From Puniceicoccaceae bacterium (lineage in GTDB: Bacteria > Verrucomicrobiota > Verrucomicrobiia > Opitutales > Coraliomargaritaceae): a DNA stretch of 58,784 nt. The notes under the pieces were generated by a model that searched no databases, was not told where the DNA came from, and saw nothing but the letters and a program-made list of their open reading frames with translations. Of this stretch, positions 49,423-57,960 are shown one piece after another. Each line of letters begins with the position of its first letter. Positions within the stretch are counted from its first letter, which is position 1. The position numbers were made by a program, and so were the translations under genes. The stretch is from NCBI GenBank assembly GCA_017854655.1, contig JAFMHF010000005.1:1-58784 (forward strand). The letters are read 5' to 3'.

Positions 49423-49932
49423 ATGAAGCTTTCAAACGTCAGATATGTTATGAATCAATTGAGCGCTCTTGGGGGGCTGATATTGGTCTTATTGATTGGT
49501 TCTGTTGAGTGCGTTGCGCGGAGCGTGTCAGAGATTCGCGTAATCGAAGAGTCCGCGATTTCGTATACAGGATTTTTGTCGAAGGCACGGTTTGATCAAC
49601 GTTTCCCTGGGCAGATCAAGTCTGGGCCAGCCGAGTTAGACAGCGGCTGGTATGTGATCTATGAGCATGAAAGTCTGAGTTATTATTTCGGGCCGATCCT
49701 GCTCGAATCTACAGGCCAGGATTATCTGGCACAGTTGACGCAGACCGTCGATGCTGCGGTGCAGCAGCGACCTTCGATTACAGATTATCGCTTAGAGTTA
49801 AGCTTCGAGCCAACTACTAGTGGTAGTCAGGAGGGTGGCAGTGAACAAAGTGATAGTGAGGGTAATGGTGGTTCACCACCGCCCCCGCCGTCCAGCTTCT
49901 GGATTCTGCTGCGGAGTATCTTTGGCGTTTGA
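49423..49932 (+). CDS. Small secreted protein of the three-gene operon
   Basis: A 169-residue protein with an N-terminal hydrophobic signal (about 12-32). A folded-looking middle follows (FLSKARFDQRFPGQIKSG, SGWYVIYEHESLSYYFGPILL), then a Ser/Gly/Glu linker and a Pro-rich run before a hydrophobic end (SFWILLRSIFGV). The Pro run and hydrophobic tail could insert in a membrane. It starts two bases after the previous stop. The function is unknown; its context suggests that it works with the TPR anchor and the Gly/Ser-rich protein. Confidence 0.7.
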   Translation: MKLSNVRYVMNQLSALGGLILVLLIGSVECVARSVSEIRVIEESAISYTGFLSKARFDQRFPGQIKSGPAELDSGWYVIYEHESLSYYFGPILLESTGQDYLAQLTQTVDAAVQQRPSITDYRLELSFEPTTSGSQEGGSEQSDSEGNGGSPPPPPSSFWILLRSIFGV

Positions 49933-50055
49933 TTATAGTCTCGTGAATTAGATGTAGCCGCGGCGCTTTATTATGCCCTTGGGTGCTGCCACCGTGACGG
50001 CTTTGTCTTATTTTCGGGCTCGCTATCGAGCGATGCTTAGACAAATCAGAGCACA

Positions 50056-50310
50056 ATGCAGGACAAGAATATTTATTTGAGTGCTCTGGAAGCGGAGCAA
50101 CAGGGCGACTGGAAACGTGCGCACGAGATGGTGCAAAATATGGTAACGGCCGAGGCGGCTTGGGTGCATGCGTATCTGCATCGAGTGGAAGGCGATGAAG
50201 TTAAAGCAGAGTATTGGTATAATCGTGCGGTGCAACCAGTCTGCACCACGAGTCTGGATGCCGAGTGGAAAGCATTGTATGCCGAGTTTGAGGGGTTGGA
50301 TCGTTATTAG
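50056..50310 (+). CDS. Small TPR/SEL1-like protein
   Basis: An 84-residue cytoplasmic protein without a signal peptide. The pattern ALEAEQQGDWKRAHEMVQ, then AWVHAYLHRVEGDEVKAEYWY is two TPR-like helical hairpins. It is small but shows normal codon usage and no overlap with a better frame. The function is unknown. Confidence 0.65.
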   Translation: MQDKNIYLSALEAEQQGDWKRAHEMVQNMVTAEAAWVHAYLHRVEGDEVKAEYWYNRAVQPVCTTSLDAEWKALYAEFEGLDRY

Positions 50311-50351
50311 CATTTGTGGGCCACTAAGCTCAAAAAACTGCGTTGAGAGTT

Positions 50352-50380
50352 TTGTGTTTTCTGTGATTTTTGTGGTTAAC
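50352..50380. repeat. TTTTGTG-type low-complexity repeat
   Basis: TTGTGTTTTCTGTGATTTTTGTGGTTAAC consists of three successive T-run + GTG units in the leader of rsgA. It may be a short intergenic repeat; I see only one copy in the window. Confidence 0.4.
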
Positions 50381-50412
50381 TCTTGCCGTGTTGTCGCTAG
50401 AGTCGGCCGCAC

Positions 50413-51510
50413 ATGACACTGAACGACCTAGGATGGAACGCTCGCTTTGAAGCGGAATTTGCAGATTGCCGAGACAAAGGCTGGGTGCCTGCGCGTCTGA
50501 TTCGCGATAACAAGATCTCGTATGGTGCGGTGCTCGACGATGGCACCGAGATGGAGGTGGCGCTCGGTGGCGCGGTTTACCACGAAGCTGAGACGGATGC
50601 AGAACTACCTGCGGTGGGTGACTGGGTCGCGCTGGACATGGGTGCCGAGGGCAACGAATACGAGGCTTTGATTCGTGCGCGGCTGGAGCGGCAGACTTGT
50701 CTCTCACGTAAAGCTCCGGGCAAGGGTACCGAAGAGCAGGTGATGGCTGCCAATGTGAATGTCGTCTTTGTGGTGACCGACGCTGGGCAGGATTTTAATC
50801 TACGCCGCATGGAGCGCTATTTCACGGTGATGCTACGTAGTGGCGCACGCTCGGTAGTATTGTTGAATAAGAGTGATCTGTATCCGGATGAGATCAATCA
50901 GATGGCGAAAGAGGCCTTGGAGGCACTGAGCCCAGATGTGGAGGTGATTCTGACGTCTGCAATCGAAAGTTCGGGAGTCGCAGCGATTCGGAGCTTTCTC
51001 GAACCGGGGGTGACGATCGCGTTGATTGGCTCCAGTGGTGTGGGTAAGTCTTCGTTGATCAATCAATTGATTGGTCAGGATTGGCTGTGGACGGGCGAGG
51101 TGAATGGCGTAACAGGCAAGGGGACGCATACGACGACGGCGCGTGAACTGTTGCCGCTCAAAGCCGGTGGTATGCTGATCGATAATCCTGGGATTCGTGA
51201 AGTTCAGGTCTGGACCGATGCGAAAACGTTGAAAGCGAGCTTTGCTGATTTCGACGAGGTCGCCACTCAATGCAAATTTCACGATTGTAAACATCGCTCA
51301 GATCTAGGCTGTGCGATTCAAGCAGCAATCGAAGACGGCAACTTGAGCCGCGAGCGCTTCATCAACTATCTGAAGCTCGACTTTGAATTAGAAAAGCTGA
51401 GCCAGCGTAAGAAAAAACGCGAACTCACAGTCAGTCGTCGCACCCGTCGTGAGCTGAACTCAAAGGGCGAGAAGTATAGCCGCAAACCACCTCGCGAGGG
51501 GCGACGTTAA
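50413..51510 (+). CDS. rsgA: Ribosome small-subunit GTPase RsgA
   Basis: A 365-residue circularly permuted GTPase that checks maturation of the 30S subunit. The order NKSD (152-155), GSSGVGKS (206-213), THTTT and DNPG (257-260) is the permuted G4-G1-G2-G3 arrangement. An N-terminal OB domain comes first. A C-terminal zinc site uses C287, C292, H294 and C300. The very basic C-terminus (KKKRELTVSRRTRREL) may bind rRNA. Confidence 0.95.
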   Translation: MTLNDLGWNARFEAEFADCRDKGWVPARLIRDNKISYGAVLDDGTEMEVALGGAVYHEAETDAELPAVGDWVALDMGAEGNEYEALIRARLERQTCLSRKAPGKGTEEQVMAANVNVVFVVTDAGQDFNLRRMERYFTVMLRSGARSVVLLNKSDLYPDEINQMAKEALEALSPDVEVILTSAIESSGVAAIRSFLEPGVTIALIGSSGVGKSSLINQLIGQDWLWTGEVNGVTGKGTHTTTARELLPLKAGGMLIDNPGIREVQVWTDAKTLKASFADFDEVATQCKFHDCKHRSDLGCAIQAAIEDGNLSRERFINYLKLDFELEKLSQRKKKRELTVSRRTRRELNSKGEKYSRKPPREGRR

Positions 51511-51518
51511 TTGAGGAT

Positions 51519-52163
51519 TTAATAATCCTCGTCTTCGAGCTTGCGGTAGAGGCAGATGTCGCGGTCGCCGAAGTAAGCGACAAGGATCGCGCCTTCGCCT
51601 GCAACGGCGTCGAAGAGTTTTAGCATCATTTCTTGCTCGCCTGGCCATGGGTAAACGAAGAACAAATCCACTTCTTCAATGTCAATATCCATACCGTCGT
51701 AGCGCGAATTGCCATCGACGCGATGGCCAAAGCTGTCGTCGCGCACAATGTCGTGTCCGCTGAGTGCGTCGTAGCTGATGAAGCCGTCGGGGATGTAGCT
51801 GACGGGTAAAAACTCTGCGTCGAGGCCCTGGTCGGCGAGCAGTGATTCAGCCTTTTCGACCAGCGTCTCTTCAATCTCGATGCCGTATGCTTGGTAGCCG
51901 ATTTGTGCGGCGATTCCAGTGGCGACGCCGAAGCCGCTACCCCATTCGATAAAGGTTTCGCCGAGCGGCAAGCCTTGCTCAGTGACGTGGCGCAGCGCAG
52001 CGTAAACTTGCGCGGGTTCACTGGGCACGTAGCGGGGGTAGCGCTGGTTGAGCTTCTGGTCGTAGAATAGGTCGCAGCGACGGTCGGCTTCGTCAATGAA
52101 TGCCTTTACTTCAGGTGGAAGGTCGCAGTCTTCGACGGTGTATGGGATTTCTTCGTAGGGCAC
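51519..52163 (-). CDS. Putative class I SAM-dependent methyltransferase
   Basis: About 214 residues. The SAM-binding motif is FIEWGSGFGVATGIAAQIG, followed by the acidic strand end YGIEIE. Then come a second acidic strand DLFFVYPWPGE in place of the usual DxPY-type motif, and a late LVAYFGD strand. The substrate is unknown; the odd VYPWPGE segment may mark a subfamily. I choose the GTG giving VPYEEIPYTVED, because a longer frame upstream would translate the CTC-rich leader repeat into a Leu/Ser/Pro-rich segment. Confidence 0.7.
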   Translation of the reverse strand: MPYEEIPYTVEDCDLPPEVKAFIDEADRRCDLFYDQKLNQRYPRYVPSEPAQVYAALRHVTEQGLPLGETFIEWGSGFGVATGIAAQIGYQAYGIEIEETLVEKAESLLADQGLDAEFLPVSYIPDGFISYDALSGHDIVRDDSFGHRVDGNSRYDGMDIDIEEVDLFFVYPWPGEQEMMLKLFDAVAGEGAILVAYFGDRDICLYRKLEDEDY

Positions 52164-52258
52164 GGGTGGGAGGGAGGGAAGAGGGCTGAGACTTGAGGAG
52201 GGAAGAGGGCTGAGGATACTTAATCGTAATCTTACTCCTAATCCTAATCGGTTTTTAG
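52164..52258 (-). repeat. Bipartite GATTA / CTCAAGTCTC leader repeat, copy C
   Basis: On the minus strand: GATTAGGATTAGGAGTAAGATTACGATTAAG, then CCTCAGCCCTCTTCCCTCCTCAAGTCTCAGCCCTCTTCCCTCC, ending directly before the methyltransferase GTG. It has both modules in the same order as copies A and B. Confidence 0.75.
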
Positions 52259-52298
52259 GAGCAAAGGGGGCGTTGCGCAAGCGACAGGAGCGGCGCTG

Positions 52299-52673
52299 CT
52301 ATTCGCCTAGCAAACGCTCGATATCGCGGCGGTCTTTCTTGGTCGGGCGACCTGCGCCTTTGTGGCTGAAGACTTTGGCGTTCTCGCGTTTTTCGCGGGC
52401 TGCCTCAAACTCGGATTCGGGTGTTTGGTCTTCGAAGTAATCGGGGAGCAACGCGGCGCCGACGCGTTTCTCGGTAAGTCCGACGACGTGTAGGGTGCGG
52501 GTGAGTGCTTTGGTGCGCGCAATAATGGTGTCGCCAATCCGAATCTTTGCCGAGGGCTTGGCAATAATGCCGTTGTGCCGAATCGCGGAGCCGCGACAGG
52601 CTTCGGCAGCATCGCTACGTGTTTTATACACGCGGGTGCCCCAGAGCCATTTGTCTAAGCGGACTGATTCCAT
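52299..52673 (-). CDS. S4-domain RNA-binding protein (Hsp15-like)
   Basis: A 124-residue protein with an N-terminal S4 domain: VRLDKWLWGTRVYKTRSDA, then GSAIRHNGIIAKPSAKIRIGD. The basic tail is HKGAGRPTKKDRRDIERLLGE, the usual ending of the HslR/Hsp15 family, which rescues stalled 50S subunits carrying peptidyl-tRNA. Size and layout fit. Copy D of the leader repeat lies between it and the aminotransferase gene. Confidence 0.88.
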   Translation of the reverse strand: MESVRLDKWLWGTRVYKTRSDAAEACRGSAIRHNGIIAKPSAKIRIGDTIIARTKALTRTLHVVGLTEKRVGAALLPDYFEDQTPESEFEAAREKRENAKVFSHKGAGRPTKKDRRDIERLLGE

Positions 52674-52679
52674 TCTTCG

Positions 52680-52732
52680 TAGTGAGACCTGAGGTCAGAG
52701 ACTTGAGGTAAGAGGCTTGAGACCTGAGATTG
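52680..52732 (-). repeat. CTCAAGTCTC leader repeat, copy D (second module only)
   Basis: On the minus strand: ATCTCAGGTCTCAAGCCTCTTACCTCAAGTCTCTGACCTCAGGTCTCAC. Four or five CTC(A)GGTCTC-like units end about seven bases before the S4-protein ATG. The GATTA module is missing. Confidence 0.65.
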
Positions 52733-53890
52733 TTATCGGTTATTTAGAGCCGCGGCCATTTTTTCGAGGCCTTCGAGGAGTCGGCTGCGAGAGCAACCGA
52801 AGTTGAGCCGCAGATGCTGAATGCCGTCAAAAGGAGTGCCGTCGGATAGGCCGACGCCATGGTCTTCGAAGAATGTTACCGGCTTTTCTAGCTCCAGTCG
52901 TGTGACGTCGAACCACGCGAGGTACGTCGACTCCATCGGGCGGAAGGTGATGCTTGGAATTTCCTCTTTAATGAACTTGGAGGTGAGTTCGTAGTTGCTC
53001 CGTAAATACGAGAGTAGTGCCTGACGCCAAGGCTCGCCATGATTGTAGGCGGCTTCGCAACCGGCATAGCCGAAGCAGTTGACCTCGGTAATAATGCCGC
53101 GAATTGTTTTCTGAAATTGGAGGCGCAGCTTCGAGTTCTCGATAATCGAGAATGCGCACGCGAGGCCAGGCAGGTTATAGGTCTTGCTTGGAGCCATGAG
53201 TGTGACGGTGCGTGCGGCTAGGTTTTCGCTGAGTTTCGCGGTGACGATGTGCTGTACGTGGGCATCAAAGATCAGATCGCAATGAATCTCGTCGGAAATA
53301 AGAATCAGGTCGTGTTTCTCGCAAAAGTCGCCGAGGCGGGTGAGCTCTTCTTTTGTGTAAACGCGCCCGACTGGATTGTGCGGACTGCACAGGATGAAGA
53401 GCTTGGTGTTTGGCTTGACTGCGGCTTCCATTGCATCGAAGTCGAGTGTCCAGTTGTCGTCTGCGTCGAGGCAAAGCGGGGTTTTGATAAGTTCTCTATT
53501 TGCGTAATCGGGTGCGCCAAGGAACGGCGGGTAGACGGGGGTGGCAGTCATTACGGACTCGTCGTCTGCCACGTAGGCGTGGCAGCAGAGATTGATCGCG
53601 GGCACGAGGCCGGGCAGGAAGTTGAGCCAATGGGCCTGCGCACTGTAGCCGTGTTGGCGATCCAAGTAGTCCAGGACGGCTTGAATCGGCGCTTCGTAAG
53701 GGATGGTGTAGCCGAAGATGCCGTGGTCGAGGCGCTGCTGCAGAGCTGCGATGATTTCGGGCGCGGTGGTGAAATCCATATCGGCCACCCAGAGTGGCAG
53801 GATGTCGCGACCCTTATATTTGTCCCATTTGAGGGAGCCGTAGCCAACGCGATCAGGGCAGGTGTCGAAATTGTAGGGTGTGTCTGTCAT
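52733..53890 (-). CDS. MalY/PatB-family PLP-dependent C-S lyase or aminotransferase
   Basis: A 385-residue fold-type I PLP enzyme. The MalY/PatB start PLWVADMDF is followed by SPHNPVGRVYTKEEL, ISDEIHCDL (Asp and neighbouring His) and the PLP lysine in APSKTYNLPGL. MalY/PatB enzymes are cystathionine beta-lyases that release thiols, and some act on aminotransferase substrates. Start chosen at MTDTPYNFD; a much longer frame adds about 50 residues with no PLP features and overlaps nothing useful. Confidence 0.9.
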   Translation of the reverse strand: MTDTPYNFDTCPDRVGYGSLKWDKYKGRDILPLWVADMDFTTAPEIIAALQQRLDHGIFGYTIPYEAPIQAVLDYLDRQHGYSAQAHWLNFLPGLVPAINLCCHAYVADDESVMTATPVYPPFLGAPDYANRELIKTPLCLDADDNWTLDFDAMEAAVKPNTKLFILCSPHNPVGRVYTKEELTRLGDFCEKHDLILISDEIHCDLIFDAHVQHIVTAKLSENLAARTVTLMAPSKTYNLPGLACAFSIIENSKLRLQFQKTIRGIITEVNCFGYAGCEAAYNHGEPWRQALLSYLRSNYELTSKFIKEEIPSITFRPMESTYLAWFDVTRLELEKPVTFFEDHGVGLSDGTPFDGIQHLRLNFGCSRSRLLEGLEKMAAALNNR

Positions 53891-53939
53891 ATGCGGAAGA
53901 ATGATCAACTGCGGGTTGTATTGCTGCAAACTCAATTCA

Positions 53940-55340
53940 TTAAAAACTGACGAGATAAATGGAGCCTTGAGACACTTGTTCCGCTTGTTCGGCCGAGATC
54001 CAGCGTTCGTTGTACGCAGGCCCCCACGAATCGCTGACGGCAATTTCGCCAGTCGCTTTGTTATAGCCGATGATCATGCAGGCGTGCGCGCTCGTGATAT
54101 CTTTTGCGAGTTCAGTCGCACGGGCGCTTGTTTGAGTGTCTTTGCTCCAAGTCTCCCAGTCGGTGGCTAATTTCCTATCCTGAGTGCGTTGATTGGCATA
54201 TTGGTTATATGCGTTTGAGGAAAACATAGTCCAAATCATTGGCAGCCCTTTATCGATATATTTCTGGATCGTGCGGATTTTGATTGGCTCGTTGAGTTGC
54301 TTCATTGTGCGACTCTGTGAAGCGATGTATCCGTCGATTGAGGCAATAATTGCGCTGAGTGAAGTGCCGCCACCTATTTTGGTCTGACCTGCCATAGCTA
54401 GGATATACATATCGGCTGGGATTTGCATATAGCGCAGGTAGCGTTCGAAGGTCGCGGGCACGCAATAGCCCTTGGGGCCTTGGTTCACCATCGGGATATT
54501 GTCGATGATGACATCGCCGTTGGGGCGCGTTATAATATTTTGTGTCGTGAGATTGCGTAGCGCGGCGTCGGAAAATTTCTGGCCACGACCTTTGTTGTCG
54601 GCAGCCGCGCTACTGGTTATTCTGAGGCTGACGTATTCGTTTTCTTGTGTGGCAAGTAGGAGGGCGTGGCCGTTCCAGTCCCAGCGTTGTATGAGCTGCT
54701 TGATGCCGCGACCGCTGCCGTATTGTTGTTTTTCGGGTTTCCCCAGCGCATCGCTGATGCGTTTTATGATGTTGTTTGTGTCGCTTTCGATGGCTGCTTG
54801 CATCGCTTTGATTTCGTCCTTGGCGGGATATTCGCTAAACTTGAAGTCGCCTTTGTTGGCAAAGACGATGCTAATTAAAGTAGCTTGATTATCTGCCCCA
54901 TAAATGACTGAGGAATATGGGCGGGCTTCAAGTATACGGTAAGCCGAAGGAGGATAGTACCGGAAGCTGGATTGAGTCTCGGTCTGAGATTCGAGTGGCC
55001 ATTCTAGTCGCTGAGCGACTTCATCGGGCGTATCATCCCATAGCTTATTGTCCTTTAATAGGGAGATTCCTAGCAGCTCGTTGATTTTTTGATAGCGTGA
55101 CTGGTCCTGTGTGGCGAGCTCGATGATCGCTTGTTGGCTGTCTGATGATAACCGATCACGGTCAAGCCAAGTGGTACTGCCATTCTGAAGGCGTATTTGA
55201 ATGCGCGTGTCTTCGATCTCTAGAACCGCAACGTCAATGGCTGTGCCTTCTTTGTTCGAGAGCGTGAGGCCGTTTAACGAGTGCAGTGCGCAGGTGAGCG
55301 CGAGAATGAGAATGGTGGCGGTACTCTGTATTACTTTCAT
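53940..55340 (-). CDS. Secreted C39-like cysteine protease with SHD1 domain
   Basis: A 466-residue exported protein. After a signal peptide (about 1-24) comes an SHD1-type beta domain (about 25-75: GTAIDVAVLEIEDTRIQI, WLDRDRLSSD), frequent in secreted proteins of Planctomycetes and Verrucomicrobia. A linker domain (100-250) follows, then a papain-like C39 fold. There Q287 in NQGPKGYC, nucleophile C293, H419 in SAHACMIIGY and D437 in SDSWGPAYNERW fit the catalytic set. The substrate is unknown. C39 proteases often cut bacteriocin leaders, but this one is not membrane-fused to an ABC transporter. Confidence 0.8.
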   Translation of the reverse strand: MKVIQSTATILILALTCALHSLNGLTLSNKEGTAIDVAVLEIEDTRIQIRLQNGSTTWLDRDRLSSDSQQAIIELATQDQSRYQKINELLGISLLKDNKLWDDTPDEVAQRLEWPLESQTETQSSFRYYPPSAYRILEARPYSSVIYGADNQATLISIVFANKGDFKFSEYPAKDEIKAMQAAIESDTNNIIKRISDALGKPEKQQYGSGRGIKQLIQRWDWNGHALLLATQENEYVSLRITSSAAADNKGRGQKFSDAALRNLTTQNIITRPNGDVIIDNIPMVNQGPKGYCVPATFERYLRYMQIPADMYILAMAGQTKIGGGTSLSAIIASIDGYIASQSRTMKQLNEPIKIRTIQKYIDKGLPMIWTMFSSNAYNQYANQRTQDRKLATDWETWSKDTQTSARATELAKDITSAHACMIIGYNKATGEIAVSDSWGPAYNERWISAEQAEQVSQGSIYLVSF

Positions 55341-55421
55341 TTACTGTATCTGGTATGATTACAGCTAATCTACAGGCGCCGCTTCTGACAAGCGGGATGT
55401 GATGTGTTTTCCTGCTTCGGC

Positions 55422-56684
55422 TTAGGCGGCGTCTATGAGATGTAATTGGGCGAGTAGTTCACTGAGTGTTTCACCGCTGGCTGGAATATTGCCGATCAGA
55501 CTGTTGCGATGGCCGAGCGCCCAGCGCGCGGTTTGATCGACGGCGTAGATGTGGTGGTCGAGGTCGAGTAGGTGTTGCCACTCGGCGAGGCGTTGCTCGT
55601 TATATTCGGCGAGGGCCTGCTGGCGTCCGAGGTGAGTGTCGGACATGCTTAAAATTTCGACGAGGTCGACTGCTTCGCGCATGCCAACATTCATGCTAAG
55701 AATACCTGCATGTGGGGTCATGTGGGCAGAGTCGCCGGCGAGCCAGATGCGATCCTTGCCGAAGGAGTTGGCGAGGTGATGCTCGAAGTTTACCAGCTTT
55801 CTCCAGCTAAGGTCTTCGACTGAACCTTTGAACCATGGTGCATTCTCGCTAAGGAAGGCGTCCAAGTGCTGGTGGTCTAAGAGTGGGAGACTGCTGTTGT
55901 TGAATGGGTTGAATTTATGGTCTTTTTCTCGTGAGGGATTCGAGGCCACGCCCTGATCGACTTGAAAACTCCATCGGCAGTGGCCGTTGGGGAGTGGCCA
56001 GTAAACGTGTGTTTTGTTGCCTTTGATGATGAGGCGCATTTCGTTGGGTAGGTCTGCGTCAGTCTTAAACTCGAAGACTGCATAGTCTGCACTGGGGCTC
56101 ACTTCAGGAAAGTCGATGCCAGCACTTCGTCGCGCCACGGATTCGTATCCGTCGGCGCCGATTATATAGTTCGCTTGGTAGTCGAGGGTCTTGTCGATTT
56201 GTGTTTCGATGTGCGCGACTGCATAGCCAGTCATGCCTTCGGAGAGTCGATCTACCGTAATGTTAAGCACATCAGCTTGCTCCTCGATAAACCGCACACG
56301 ATGATTCCAGAGAGGTTTGTATGACTTCTTTTTTAAGCTATCGACTAGGATTCCCTCTAGTTCGCCTTGGCTGATGACAGTCAGGAATGGGTATTTGAGC
56401 GGCAGCCTAGTATAGTCGAGTGTGGCTTTGGGGAGATCATCTTCGTAGATGCTGACTGTTGGTAGCTGAAGTGAATTTTCGAGGATGCGTTCTGCGAGGC
56501 CAAAGGAATCGAGGAGTTCGAGTGTGTCGGGATGTAGGGCCAGCGCGTAGCTGTGGATGTTGGTGCGTTGTTCGCGGTCGAATAGCACATAGTCGATGTT
56601 GCGATCTGCTAGAGCATGGGCTGCGATCAGCCCTACTGGGCCTGCGCCGAGTACGGCGATATCGGTTTTCTTATGATTAAACAT
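55422..56684 (-). CDS. FAD-dependent aromatic monooxygenase-like protein
   Basis: A 420-residue flavoprotein of the class A (PHBH-like) monooxygenases. The N-terminal dinucleotide fold is AVLGAGPVGLIAAHAL (about residues 10-25), and the acidic end of the second strand is VLFDRE. The second FAD motif is LAGDSAHMTPHAGILSMNVGM near 315-335. Such enzymes hydroxylate aromatic or polyketide substrates with NAD(P)H; the real substrate is not visible. It stands alone between the protease and the divergent pseudouridine synthase gene. Confidence 0.88.
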   Translation of the reverse strand: MFNHKKTDIAVLGAGPVGLIAAHALADRNIDYVLFDREQRTNIHSYALALHPDTLELLDSFGLAERILENSLQLPTVSIYEDDLPKATLDYTRLPLKYPFLTVISQGELEGILVDSLKKKSYKPLWNHRVRFIEEQADVLNITVDRLSEGMTGYAVAHIETQIDKTLDYQANYIIGADGYESVARRSAGIDFPEVSPSADYAVFEFKTDADLPNEMRLIIKGNKTHVYWPLPNGHCRWSFQVDQGVASNPSREKDHKFNPFNNSSLPLLDHQHLDAFLSENAPWFKGSVEDLSWRKLVNFEHHLANSFGKDRIWLAGDSAHMTPHAGILSMNVGMREAVDLVEILSMSDTHLGRQQALAEYNEQRLAEWQHLLDLDHHIYAVDQTARWALGHRNSLIGNIPASGETLSELLAQLHLIDAA

Positions 56685-56883
56685 GGTGGTGTTCTGTTTG
56701 AGTGAGTGGATGCGACTGTACTTTTAAGTTATGACTTAATTGTATGCGCTTTAATTCGAGGGTCAATTGGCTGCGGATGGTATCTGTGGTCCGATGGGCG
56801 GTGTTTTGTTGGCGGTGAAATTCGATCCGATGCTTGCTCGCTTGAGGGTTGATCTTCGTGGTTTGACACTCGAGAGTGCGGCT

Positions 56884-57903
56884 ATGTCAGATAGCGAAAA
56901 TGAAGCAGAGGTGAAACCAGCATTGGAGTGGCTTAGTGAGCGCTACCCAGATAGTCCGCGTAAGCGCCTCAAGGATTGGTTCGCGAAGGGGCGCATTCAG
57001 TTGGATGGTGTGGTCATTAAAAAGCCGCATCAGCAGATCACGGATCCAGGCGATCGGCTGTCGATGGGCGGGACGCTAGCGCCAGTCTTTTTTAGGCACT
57101 TGCCAACACGTATTCACGCGCAGGCCACTTTACTCTATATTGATAGCTCGTTGGCGATTGTGAATAAGGGGGCCGGGCTGTTGTCGGTACCTGTGCCCGA
57201 TAGCAATCAAGTGTCTGCGCTGACTGTGTTGGAGAAGTTTTTACAAGGCAAAGGTGCGACCGAATTAGACCAGCAGAAGGGCGTGCATCGTAAGCGCCTG
57301 ATTCCTCTGCCGGTGCACCGATTGGATCAATATACCAGCGGTATTATTTGTTTCGCAATGAATCCGAAGGCACGGGAGTCGTTGGTGCGTCAGGTGCGCG
57401 ATCATACCTTTCTGCGCGAGTATATGGCGATTGGTGATGGCAAACTGGATCAGAAGCGCGGCGAGTGGCGCGCCTGGTTCCGCCTTGATGAAGAGGGCAT
57501 GTATCAAACTGTCTTTGACACCGAAGAAGAGGGCACCACCGAAGCGATTAGTCGCTATGAAGTGGTGGAGGAGTATTCGTGGCCGACAGCGGTGCAGGGC
57601 CAACGCCATACAGTGAGCAAACTCCGCCTTCGTCTGGAGACTGGTTTGAAGCATCAGCTGCGAATTCACGCAGCCGGTGCCGGCGTGCCGTTGCTCGGCG
57701 ATCGTCACTATCACCCAGACTATAAGTCGGCGTTGGAGAACAAGGGCGGGATGCCCTATAATGTGCAACGTCAGGCGCTGCATGCTTCGAGCCTTGGCTT
57801 GGTGCATCCTGAAACGGGCAAAATGCGCCGGTTTACTTGTAAGTTTACCCGCGATCTGGCTGAGCTTGAGACGATGCTTCGCGATAAGTCGCAGGGGCAA
57901 TGA
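56884..57903 (+). CDS. RluA-family pseudouridine synthase
   Basis: A 339-residue enzyme that isomerises uridine in RNA. An N-terminal S4-like domain (about 12-65: WLSERYPDSPRKRLKDWFA, GRIQLDGVVI) precedes the catalytic domain. The catalytic aspartate is D148 in PVHRLDQYTSG. The other conserved parts are KHQLRIHAAGAGVPLLGD and RQALHASSLGLVHP. The exact site in rRNA or tRNA is open. Start taken at MSDSENEAEVK; a longer frame of 39 residues upstream has no family features. Confidence 0.92.
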   Translation: MSDSENEAEVKPALEWLSERYPDSPRKRLKDWFAKGRIQLDGVVIKKPHQQITDPGDRLSMGGTLAPVFFRHLPTRIHAQATLLYIDSSLAIVNKGAGLLSVPVPDSNQVSALTVLEKFLQGKGATELDQQKGVHRKRLIPLPVHRLDQYTSGIICFAMNPKARESLVRQVRDHTFLREYMAIGDGKLDQKRGEWRAWFRLDEEGMYQTVFDTEEEGTTEAISRYEVVEEYSWPTAVQGQRHTVSKLRLRLETGLKHQLRIHAAGAGVPLLGDRHYHPDYKSALENKGGMPYNVQRQALHASSLGLVHPETGKMRRFTCKFTRDLAELETMLRDKSQGQ

Positions 57904-57960
57904 CCAAAGGGGCACGACACTGAGTCGGGCCATTTATTTTATATAAACAAAGAGGATTGA

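Noticed and set aside
52164-52280. Longer methyltransferase with a Leu/Ser/Pro-rich N-terminus
   Set aside because: That segment is a translation of the leader repeat; the GTG just after it gives the right length.
53891-54043. Longer MalY/PatB protein
   Set aside because: The first 51 residues have no family similarity; the ATG at MTDTPYNFD is the natural start.
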